The notes under the pieces were generated by a model that ran no database searches, was not told where the DNA came from, and worked only from the letters and a program-made list of their open reading frames with translations. Both the position numbers and the translations under genes were made by a program. DNA of 64,000 nucleotides from Ceratopteris richardii (lineage: Eukaryota; Streptophyta; Polypodiopsida; Polypodiales; Pteridaceae): contig CM035438.1 in the NCBI GenBank assembly GCA_020310875.1, forward strand, positions 98,086,650 to 98,150,649, given 5' to 3'. This document shows, one piece after another, positions 20,950 through 30,768 of the stretch (the first letter of the stretch is position 1; every line of letters starts with the position of its first letter).

Positions 20950-23030
20950 ACATTGAAATATCGGATTGCAGTTTTCCTTGCCTTCGTTTTTTCCTTTCTT
21001 TTTTTCTAAGTTCAGCCTCCTACTCCTCTTTCATTATGTATTAAATTACTTCTCATTACAACAAAATATGCAAGAACAATTGAAACATGCAATCAAATTA
21101 GAGAGACAATTGAAATATGGGAATGCGGTTTGCCTTGCGTTTCTGTTTTTCTTCTGTGTTCAGCCTTCTACCTACTCTTTCATTATGGCTGAAGTTTGAA
21201 AGAACAATGCAAAGTGTTCGGAATGGTTAATGGAGGAAGAAACTCTATTTAGGGACCATCTGAATTCCAATGCTGACCATTTTATATGATTCCTTAACTG
21301 TCTACAGGTACAAAAACCAGCTCGTCTCATCATGTTGTATTATATTCATATACGATTGACTTCTGAACTTCTGTGTACGAAATCTCAATGTGATTTCATA
21401 CCTGGGAGCTCAGAAGTCAATCCACAATCGTACTAGCTAACTGCGAAATTATCTCGAGCATTCTATGATGTGTTGAAATAAGTCATTGGGAAATAGGCAT
21501 GCACAACTGAAGAAAATGGGCAACCACAATTGAATATGCAATGAAAATAGAGACACAGTTGAAATATGGGGTTGCAGTTTGCTTTTTTTTTTTCATAAAT
21601 GGAAGTTTGGCAACAACCCTACTCTCCCGGACTTAAATTAATAGAAAAAGCAATTATAAAAGAGAACGGGCTTAGTACTCATAAGACCCCAATGCTACAA
21701 AGCACAGGTTACATTGCTAAAGAGCTTTACAAAGAAGGTAGATCAACCTCTCGTTCCCTTCATGTGGGCCCATTTGCTCTTGATTTTGTTGTGCTCGAGG
21801 AAAAATACTCTATGATACCTCAAAAACGAGGTCTTCTTCCAACTGGAAATTCTTTTTCTTAAAAGGAATATGGATTTTTCTATCCAATATTCTTTAGGAG
21901 GGCTTCCAAAATTGGCTCCAGACCTCTGTTTCCAGATCTTCCACAGAGTCTCACTTCTAATCACATTCCATAATGATGAGGAACACCTCATCACTTCTCC
22001 CAACAAAGCTTGTTTCCAATTGATTTGTCCTTGTAGCAGCATGATTCTTTCAAGGGTTTGCTAGACTGACTTTAACTTTGGGCATGACAAAAAGAGATAT
22101 CCCAGGTTATCATTGCCTCATAAGCATCGTTTGCACCACAGGGGCCCCACAAACTTTGCTAGCCTTCACATTGGTCCAAATTCCCCGGTGGAGAAATTGT
22201 CACATAAGCATTGACTTTTTAATTTTGGATAAGGGGATGCCCACTGGATTGAACTTAAAGTCCCATGGCATGCTCAACCAATCAAGGCACCACTTACTAT
22301 TAAGCGTGACATGGAAGTCTTGAATCTTCTTGAATCTTGGAATTTTGTCAAAGCTATTGCCACTGTGTCATCTATGTCCCTCATGGCAAGGAGGGTCCTG
22401 ACCAATGAGGACAGGAGTCTTCGAGCAATCCCAAGCGCTGCCTCTGCTTTGCAATAGGATCCATTCTTCATAGTTCTCTCTTACATCTGGCTTGACGTCA
22501 TCAAATCTAATCCATTAGCAAGTATCTTGGTTCCAGAGATGTTTTCACAAATGGAAACCTTTGTTCCCTAGCCTCTTAATCTTTTGGAGGTTCCAAGACT
22601 CCACACCTCTAATGCTCTCGATAGGAAACTAGATCAAATCGTTCTCTTTTATATTGGCCACCCACCTCCAATCATCACTCATACTGAAAAATTCTTTGCC
22701 ACTTTTTCAGTTCCGCCTTCTAGATACACTTTCATTATGGTTGAACTTTGAAAGGGAAATGCACAGTCTTAGGAATGGTCCATGGAGAAAGTAACTCTAT
22801 TTCAATGAGGCACCAACCCAAATTCCAATGCTGACCATTTTATATGATTTCATCCGTTCCTGCAGATAGAAAAAACAGCTCGAATCTCATCATGTTGTAT
22901 CACTTCGATCTTCTGCGTACGGAATCTCAATGAGATTTCATACCTAGAAGCTCAGGAGTCAGAAGTCATTTCGAGAAGCCTAGTAGCTAACTACGAAATT
23001 ACCACGTGCGTCCTATGATGTATATTACCT
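20950..23030 (+). repeat. tandem repeat of about 0.4 kb, third unit split by LINE-B
   Basis: The start block (CAATTGAAATATGGGAATGCGGTTTGCCTT-like) occurs at about 20951, 21105 and 21555. The larger block (CTTTCATTATGG.TGAA.TTTGAAAG ... CCATTTTATATGATT ... CTCATCATGTTGTAT ... TTTCATACCT) occurs at 21176-21480 and again at 22728-23030. The third unit begins at about 21530, is interrupted by LINE-B at 21583 and resumes at about 22709. No coding function is visible. Confidence 0.75.
21583..22709 (-). mobile_element. LINE-B, 5'-truncated
   Basis: On the minus strand it corresponds to the last third of LINE-A ORF2 and the 3' tail, ending in an A run (T run at 21583-21594). Translation of 22042-21743 shows INWKQALLGEV and SLWNVIRSETLWKIWK, matching the LINE-A C-terminus at about 12840-12960. 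Similarity extends upstream to about 22709. The frame is broken. It interrupts the third unit of the surrounding tandem repeat. No exact target duplication remains. Confidence 0.85.
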
Positions 23031-23165
23031 CGCGTGTCGGAGTACCTTCCAGCCTATGTGATTCGAAAGCAAAAAATAAATAAATAAAATCATGTTATGG
23101 TAATAACGATGCAAGCAAGAAAAAGTTCTCAAGGAGAATGAGATATAACTCACCAATAGAGGAGT

Positions 23166-24550
23166 TTTTTTTTTATAAGGAAGTTTGGCGATAGCTTATT
23201 CTCGTCAATTTATTTTATAGAAAGAACAACTTTACAAGTGAACAGACGTAGGAGCCATGGGACTTTTGGAATTCCACAAAGAAGGGGTTTCTTAAAACTT
23301 GTTAGAAGACATTACAAAGAAGGTTGATAACCTTTGCTTCCCCCTCATGGGGGCCTACTTGCATTTAATCTTGTTTCTATCAAGGAAATACACTCTATGA
23401 TGTCCAAAAAGTGGGGCTTCTTATAATTCCGAATTCTTTTGCCAAAAAGGAAAAGAGATTTTTCAATCCACCATTTTTTAGGTGGGCTACTAGAGTTGGT
23501 GGCACACCTCTCTTTCAAGATCTTCCAGAGGGTCTCACCTCTTATTGCATTCCAGAGTGATCACATCACCTAATAGCACTTGCTCCCAATTGAATTGTCC
23601 TTGTAGCAACATTATTCTTCCAAGGGCCTCCCGGACCTACATTGACTTGGGGCATGAAAAGAAGAGGTGTCCCAAGTTCTCACTGAAATGAATGCATCTT
23701 TTACACCATGGAGGGGTTCTTCAAATTTTGTTATCATTTACATTGGTCCAAATACCCCATTGGAAAATTTGCGACCAAAGAACCAATTTTTTGACCTCCA
23801 TGAGGGAATACCAAAGGGATTGGAACTTGTGATGGTGAATAAAAGTCAACAAATCTAGACACCATCTCCTATTAAGTGTGATCTAAAAGACCGCATTCTT
23901 CTTGAGTCTTGGAATTTTATCAAGATTGTTACCATTATGCCATCTATGACCCTCAAGGTGAGGGAAGCCATGCCCAACAAGGAGGTGACTCCTCAATCGC
24001 TCCCTCACATGGGATTAGTTTTGTAACAAGTACCATTCTTCATAGCCCACTCTCTTAGCTGCATCAATGTCCTCAAATCTAATCCATTGGCATGTTTCTT
24101 GATCTGATAGTTGTTTCCAAAAATGAAACATCTGTAGCAAAGCTTCCTAGCTTTTTGGAGGTTCAAAGGCTCAACACTTCTAATGCCCTTGATAGGGTAC
24201 TAAATTGAATCTTTTTTTTTTATTATTTGCTATCCATTTCCAATCTCCATTGGTCTTTAGAAACGGTTTCATGTTCTCTTCCAAAGGGATCAAACTAAGC
24301 TCGAGCCTCTAGGAGATACTTGATGAGGGGAGAACAAAAGAGTGAGATTATATACACCCTTCCACCTTGGATGGCCCACAAGCCTAAAAGTGCTCTTATT
24401 TCTAAAATCAGTTTGTACTAAGAGGCAAACATTCAACAAACTATTTTCTTCAAGCATCTTCCACTCAACGTGACTAATTTCCATGATGAAAGGGATTGAT
24501 TCCTTGTATTTCTTCTTGTATTTCTTCTTATTGAAGAGGCCACACATTTT
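23166..24550 (-). mobile_element. LINE-C, 5'-truncated
   Basis: A T run at about 23166-23174 marks the 3' end on the minus strand, preceded by the tail GCCAAACTTCCTTATAAAA. Coding remnants include LVGHPRWKG and TLLFSPHQVSPRGSSL (24440-24290), equal to the region of LINE-A ORF2 at about 12040-12125, and a zf-RVT region in between with many stops. Orientation and extent resemble LINE-B, but it is a separate insertion reaching further 5'. Confidence 0.85.
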
Positions 24551-24990
24551 TTAGTAGAGTTATTCATCAATAAGGTCATTTAAGATTCTAAAGTGAGAAA
24601 GCAATGTTTTGACAACAACGCAGCTTTTCATTTGGGTTTTCTTTGGAAAATAGCGTGTCCAATGAATAACGAAATAAATCAGATGGAGCAGCTCAAGTGT
24701 AGCTATTAGGATGAATTCTATTAGGATGAATTCACAAAGAGAATCTGGGACTTTCAAGCACTTTATAGCTCCGTTCTAGGTAGAAGAGTGCAAAAACTAA
24801 TACTGCCGCCTCCTGGCAGTGACTAAATTTGGTTTCCTATTAGGTTTAATACTCTCCTTGGTTTCATATGACACCTTCTCTAGGCGACGAGGCATCATTA
24901 AGAAGCTCACGTTTACTAGGCATCAATTGTGGCCTCAAATCTCAAGTTCGGAGTCACTTATACCCTTATACCCTTAGATGTTCCATAATG
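24551..24990. other. unassigned stretch
   Basis: No gene or recognisable element is seen. A short local duplication of TAGGATGAATTC occurs at 24708-24732. Confidence 0.4.
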
Positions 24991-24997
24991 TGTGTGC

Positions 24998-25065
<68 letters not shown>

Positions 25066-25081
25066 AGAGCACGAGCGCGCG

Positions 25082-25177
<96 letters not shown>

Positions 25178-25221
25178 GTACATATTTTACAATCTATATA
25201 TATATATATATATATAGACTG

Positions 25222-25287
<66 letters not shown>
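24998..25287. repeat. compound TA/CA microsatellite
   Basis: Two long (TA)n tracts (about 24999-25062 and 25099-25172) flank a (CA)n tract with CG steps. A third (TA)n tract spans about 25192-25285. The phrase AAGCGTACATATTTTACA occurs twice, at about 25174 and 25288, so the microsatellite region is itself partly duplicated. Confidence 0.95.
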
Positions 25288-25290
<3 letters not shown>

Positions 25291-25548
25291 CGTACATATT
25301 TTACAGTCGCATGGTTATACATAGACTTAAGTCCATGTGAGTTAACATGTTAGGTATTAGGACAAAAGAGAAGGTATTTTTGGTTCTTGCCAAGTGGATG
25401 GTTAACAAATTCGGCCGTTTTTTGTTTTTTCTTTGATCTCAAACTTTAATATCAAAATTCTCGTGCTTATTTATTTTCATATTGCAAGTTCATTACTCTT
25501 AGTGCATACTTTAACGAGGTTTCATGTTTGGGGTGGGGGGAGGGATTG

Positions 25549-25694
25549 TGTTAGACTAAAGATATGACTGGTAGAAGATGGTTGAACCACATCATAAGAG
25601 GGAGGATTAGGAAGTAATCCTCAACCACGGTTTTTGGGGCAAGTGGTTAGTCCATCATACTCCTAGCCAGTAGGTCATGAGTTCAAATCCCACA
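25549..25694 (+). repeat. TRIM 5' LTR with tRNA-like module
   Basis: Within the LTR, TGGGGCAAGTGGTTAG (25635-25650) resembles a tRNA A box, and GAGTTCAAATCC (25679-25690) matches the B box GGTTCRANNCC at all but its first position. The LTR ends four bases after the B box (CCACA), and the primer-binding site begins two bases later. Confidence 0.8.
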
Positions 25695-26034
25695 ATTGGT
25701 ATCAGAGCTTAGGAAGTAGGTGAGGGCAAGGAAGGCATGCACATCGTTTTCAAAGGTGAGCTCAACATAGATTAGATTTTATCTCCCAATTCGTAGGTCG
25801 GATTTAGACATGTAATGTACCGTTGGAAAGCTCTCGGTGCAAAATCTCCAATGGAAGCAGTAGATTGAGGATGCAAAATAGTTAGCATGGGTAAGAACCA
25901 GGTTTAAGATATTGAGGTAGCTAAAGACACCAAGGTTGTAAGCAAGGCAAGTCTGTAGGCAAGTGGCCAAGAAGCAGAAAGGCAAGGCTCTAGAGACCAA
26001 GGTTGAGAGCAAAGGTTCAAGAGACCAAGGTTTA

Positions 26035-26230
26035 GGACAAGACGGTTCAATAGACTGTGCAAGGTTGGGGACATCAATTCAAGGGGAGATCAAGGATTGA
26101 TCATTAAGGACAATGATCTCTAGATCTTGAACCAAGGTTGAGGACAAGATGGTTCAAGAGACTCTAGAAGGTTGAGGACATCAATTCAAGGGGAGATCAA
26201 GGATTGATCATTGAGAGCAATTATCTCTAG
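26035..26230 (+). repeat. internal tandem repeat in the TRIM
   Basis: A unit of about 95-115 bases containing ATCAATTCAAGGGGAGATCA and AGGATTGATCATT occurs twice (from about 26070 and about 26177), preceded by shorter CAAGGTTGAGGACAAG repeats. It makes up much of the TRIM interior and contains no reading frame of note. Confidence 0.8.
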
Positions 26231-26243
26231 AAGGGGAAGAGAG

Positions 26244-26389
26244 TGTTAGACTCAAGATATGATTGGTAGAAGATGGTTGAACCACACCATAAGAGAGAGA
26301 ATTAGGAAGTAATCCTCAACCATGGTTTTTGGGGCAAGTAGTTAGTCCATCATACTCTTAGTCAGTAGATCATGAGTTCTAATCCCACA
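26244..26389 (+). repeat. TRIM 3' LTR
   Basis: It starts TGTTAGACTCAAG after the polypurine tract and ends AATCCCACA. The A-box-like block is preserved; the B-box region reads GAGTTCTAATCC, one base different from the 5' LTR. Confidence 0.9.
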
Positions 26390-27375
26390 GATTGGAAAAA
26401 GCGAGCAAAACAAAAAGACACTATTCTTTTTGAAGGCGGAGTCTAAAATGAAAGCCTGCACGAGGATTGAGAGAGATGGAGAGGGAGCTCGGTGATAGAA
26501 GTTGATAGGGACTATTGTTATAGTAATGGAAAACGCGAAATCGTAGGTATAGAAGGCTGCTCGAGGCTCTATAGAAGCAGGGTGTCTGTATCCTCTAAGT
26601 TGTCTAGGATCTTGTGAGATAATATTTTAAGCATATCTCTCAACGCCTATTTGCTTCATAGAGCTCCATGTTAGCGCTTGGTCTTGAATTCACGACAAGC
26701 TTTCGATCAACATGTTCTGGGTCTTTCTGCATCCCGTCGGGAGGTTGATATATACACACAAAGCGTACATCTATTACCGTCGCATGGTTATACATAGAGT
26801 TCCGTACATGTGAGTCAATATGTTAGGTATTATGCGAAAAGAGAAGGTATTTTTGGTCCTTGCCAAGTGGACACTCAACCAAATCAGCCAGTTTTTTGTT
26901 TTTTCTTTAATCTCCAACTTGAATATCAAAATTCTCGTCTCTATTTATTTTCAAATTGCCAGTTCAGTACTTTTAATCTATACCTAAACGAGGTCTCATG
27001 TTTGGAGGGAATTTGAGAGAAGCAAGAGGAAAGAAAAGACACTCTTCTTCTTGAGGCGGGGTCGCAAACATGAAAAGCAGGGTTATTATATAAGCAGAAA
27101 GTATACAGGAGGATTGAGAGAGATGGAGAGGGAACTCGTTGATAGAAGTTGATAGGGACTATTGGTATAGTAATGGAAAACGCGAAATCGTAGGTATAGC
27201 AGGCGACTCGAGGCTCTAGCAAAGGAGGGTGTCTGTATCCTCTAAGTTGTCTAAGGTCTTGTGAGATAATATTTTACGCATATCTGTCAAAGCCTATTTG
27301 CTTCATAGATTCTTTCGATCTTCAATTCAAGAAAAGCTTTCGATCAACATTTTCTTGGGTCTTTCTGGAATACGT

Positions 27376-28735
27376 TATGGTTGAACAAGGAATGGTCTAG
27401 AGACTTACTAACTGCAAAATAGATCCAAACGGACGTGGATATTAGGCAAATTCAAAGGCATCAGGTTGCTGAAGTGTAAGATGAGATGGTCGTCGGAATA
27501 GAAGACATACGACAACTCTTCTTCCATTTCCTTCAACGAACATTTTTATTTATTTACTCGTTCGTTATAAGAGATATTCAGTGTGCGAAGAGACGTCCTA
27601 TGCAATTCTCCTTCAATTATACATTTGAGCTCTTTTCTAAAAAAAAGAAACGAACTAAAATTCTAGGTCTATCGAATTCAATATTTGAACATTGAATGTT
27701 TCAGCTGAGTAAATAGAAATATAGAAGAGACTTGACGACACCCATTTGGCACTCAATTACGCAGGGGTATGTGAGGGAAAGTATAAACTAAGTAGGAAAT
27801 AATAGAGGAGGCTTTCAAAGAGAGGGAAGTGATACGTTGGAAAAGCAGAGCCCTTAAACATAAAGGCAATAAGGGTCCTGAGAGGTTGGAAAAGCAGATT
27901 CCTTAACCATAAAGGCAATCAGAGTCCTTAAACATAAAGGCGATTAGGGTCCTTGATCATAAAGGAGGTTGGCGAAGAAAGCCGACTGCAATGACAAAAA
28001 AAGAGAGCTTTGGAGTACTTAGTTCGAGTAGCATCCAACAATAGGAATAATCTTAATAGAAAGATGGAGAGAACATGGCATATGGATAATTTTCAAGAAA
28101 ATCCAGATAAGCTTTCTGCAATAGAACAGGAAGTGAGAAAGAACAAGAACTGAATGGAAGGATCATGATCATCAAGCTTTATATTCAAACTGGATGGGGT
28201 GCAAGAAAGTCACATTTCTTTGTTCGTGCTACTCAATTGGTTCAGTAACTTAGCTGCAACATGGAATTGATTGAGTAACTTAGCTGCACGCCAAGTTACT
28301 CTTATTTCATCTATATTCGGAACAGTTTGTTCAAAAGTTTTCTTCCATAGGCAGAGGTGGTAGATGTTCATGCATTTTTATTTAGTGTCTTCTACAAAGA
28401 ATATTAAGTAATGTTTAGATGATATACATATCAAGGATAAAGATTTTTTAGCAAGACAATTTAGTTGTAGATTACACGTTGAAGGAACATAAAACCTATA
28501 AAAAAGGGCACATGGAATATATATACTTCATATGAATAATCCAAATTATGTAATTGGATGTAGAATCAAACGATGTATGGAACCTCTAATAGTACTAGCA
28601 TGGAGCAATCCCAAAAAGAAGAGAAAAAGAGAGAAAACAAGACAATAACATCAAAAAGAGGCCAAAGAAAGAATTAGCAAGAATAACGAAATACAAGATT
28701 TGATGATTCGGGAGGTTGAACAAAAAGAAACTTGT
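27376..28735. other. unassigned stretch with one minisatellite
   Basis: No gene is supported. A minisatellite of three to four units with the core CCTTAA.CATAAAGGC lies at about 27845-27970. The rest is AT-rich with no motif I recognise; the right-hand part may be leader or gag of the decayed element that follows. Confidence 0.45.
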
Positions 28736-29300
28736 TAGTAGTTGAGATGCATTATCAAAAAACAAAAGTTAAGGTTTTTCTGGATACTCGATCTTAGGTA
28801 AATGTGATTAGTTCCAATCTCTTAAATTAGCTTGAGGAAAGAAAGCATGGCAAAAACACATTAATTAAAGCAATCAATGGACAAATTCATTCTGCATTAT
28901 CAACAATAAATATTCATTTGAAAATAGGAGAAGACAAGACTTCAATTGAGTTTGTGGAGTGGCCTAAAGAATTGATGACTAAAAATGGAATTTCTAGGGC
29001 AAGAATGGATGAGGCAAAATAAAAAGTCTTTGGAATTTTAAAGGAAATTGATAAAATCTGAAGTGGTACATAAACGAATGAGAATATTGTTTGTAAATGA
29101 TGAAATGCAAGAAGTAGAATGAGACATTTGTAAAGTAGACATGGAGATATTCAATTTTACAAGTGAAGAAAAGCCATTGACTTTAAGAGGTATTCAATGG
29201 GAGACTCAACCATAGATACCTAAAATAAAAAGTCACCAGTACAACAAAAGTAGAGAACAACATAAAAGAAAACAATCTAAATGTATGAAAAAATATAGAA
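28736..29300 (+). pseudogene. retropepsin-like remnant of a gypsy-type element
   Basis: Around 28765-28830 the translation reads KVKVFLDTRS then a stop then VNVISS, which is an aspartic-protease active-site region (normally DTGS) with Gly changed to Arg and a nonsense codon. Further diverged sequence follows to about 29300 with several stops. Orientation fits the polypurine tract and LTR-like start at about 37160-37174, so copia C may have inserted into this older element. Family assignment is tentative. Confidence 0.5.
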
Positions 29301-29324
29301 AAAATACAAAAACAAATAAATAGA

Positions 29325-29434
<110 letters not shown>

Positions 29435-29469
29435 CTGTGTAAGAAAAAGAAGAGGAAAAACAATGTATA

Positions 29470-30742
29470 TGTTGGAGCAAGTCTATGACAAGCCTAAGTA
29501 TTGGCTTGAGTCCCACAAAGTCATAAAAGAAGCTTCAAAATGAAGACTATGTAAAGTTCACTTGTGAACTACCTCTTGTAACTTTTGAAGAGTTTACTTA
29601 ATGTAAAAGTGAAAGAATCTTAAGTGGTTGATTCCACATGATCAAAAAGGGAAAGAGGAGCCATGAATTCGTGATTTGTGGTAGGTAGAGAATCAAATCA
29701 ATCATTGATTGATTGGAGAGTGATTGAGGGAAGCTAGCCTCCCAAACTCAACTATAAATAGATGGCAGTTTTAGTCGTGGTTAGAGAGACCTATGTGAAG
29801 ACCTCCAAGAGCTGAGCTTTATGCCATATCAAGGTGTGATTACAAGGCACACATATGTATCAGTAAGTCCATTGTATTGTACAAGCAATATACTTTCATT
29901 CTCATGATCATTTGGCTTCATATTTCCATGTTCTTGTGAAGTATACTACTCACTGCCATATCTCTCAATTTTCTCAGTCAGATTGCAGAGATGGTTTCTC
30001 TGAGCTTGGTGCATCCTTTTCAGTGATTTAACTTGTTAAAGTTAGCTCTATAAGCCTACTATATGCTCACAAAGTTTCATGTCATTTGGATGTTGCAATC
30101 TTCAGTTATGTTCATTTGAATTCAACAGGGTCTGTTCATCTTCACTTCTCTGTCAGGTACCCGACTTTTTCACTCATCTTGTCAGAGCTATTTCTCAGTG
30201 GTTACTTATCCAAACTCAATGATTCAAAGCTTGTTGGATTCACCGTCCTGTCTAGTATACCCATAACAATTTTCATAATCATTGTATTCCTACATGTTGA
30301 GTTATGTTCATTTTTCTGGTGACTGGTCTCAAACTGTAGCAGCCCGTGAAAATCGGGATGATGTTATCACTTGTTAAAATTGATTCTCAGTGTGTGGTTT
30401 ATTATTTTTGATGAGATTACTCTTGAAAGTGAGCTCTTTAAGTTAGCTAGACTTCCCCAAGAGGAATTAAGCTAATTGCTGCTGTGCTGAGAGAATTATG
30501 CAAAAAACTAGATAGGTATATGAACCAAGAATGGCAAGTTTTCACCTCTGAGCTAACTCCAACTTATCTGTTTTGATCTATCTTTTTGAGAGTGATCTTT
30601 CAAGGTACATAGGGTGTCTAATACATCCATTGGCAAGCTAAAAGGGCCCACCATATACTCCTAGAGTTCATTTGGCTGGTGTAGATCAAGGATTTTGCAA
30701 CACCTCTTCATCTTCAAGCACATACCTATCCATCTCTTCACA
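29470..30742 (+). repeat. 5' LTR of copia C
   Basis: It begins TGTTGGAGCAAG and ends CATCTCTTCACA. The left flank is GTATA. It should hold the promoter and the polyadenylation signal; a likely TATA element is CTATAAATAGATG near 29752. Confidence 0.93.
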
Positions 30743-30743
30743 G

Positions 30744-30755
30744 TGGTATCAGAGC
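30744..30755 (+). other. primer-binding site of copia C
   Basis: TGGTATCAGAGC matches the 3' end of plant initiator tRNA-Met exactly, one base after the LTR, as needed to prime minus-strand cDNA. Confidence 0.93.
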
Positions 30756-30768
30756 AAGGTTGGACAAC

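Larger units (their letters stand above)
25549..26389 (+). mobile_element. TRIM (miniature LTR retrotransposon), complete
   Basis: The element is 841 bases with two 146-base LTRs (25549-25694 and 26244-26389), TG...CA ends and a 5-base target duplication GATTG (25544-25548 and 26390-26394). A perfect initiator-tRNA-Met primer-binding site TGGTATCAGAGC lies at 25697-25708 and a polypurine tract (AGAAGGGGAAGAGAG) precedes the right LTR. The 535-base interior has no coding capacity, so it must have moved with enzymes from another element. The last 65 bases or so of each LTR look like a tRNA-derived pol III promoter. LTRs differ at roughly a dozen positions. Confidence 0.93.
25286..27375 (+). repeat. 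tandem segmental duplication of about 0.62 kb
   Basis: Unit 1 (25286-25548 plus 26395-26760) and unit 2 (26761-27375) share long blocks: AAGCGTACAT, CGCATGGTTATACATAGA, AGAGAAGGTATTTTTGGT, ATTGAGAGAGATGGAGAGGG, AAACGCGAAATCGTAGGTAT and GTGTCTGTATCCTCTAAG. Unit 1 is interrupted by the TRIM; unit 2 lacks it and so acts as an empty-site paralogue. Confidence 0.88.

Noticed and set aside
20678..21199. Short plus-strand frames between copia B and LINE-B
   Set aside because: They lie in LTR and tandem-repeat sequence and resemble no protein.
24868..25224. Long frames rich in Tyr-Ile over the TA microsatellites (also at 29233-29516 and 42756-43019)
   Set aside because: They are translations of (TA)n and (TG)n repeats with no conserved domain.
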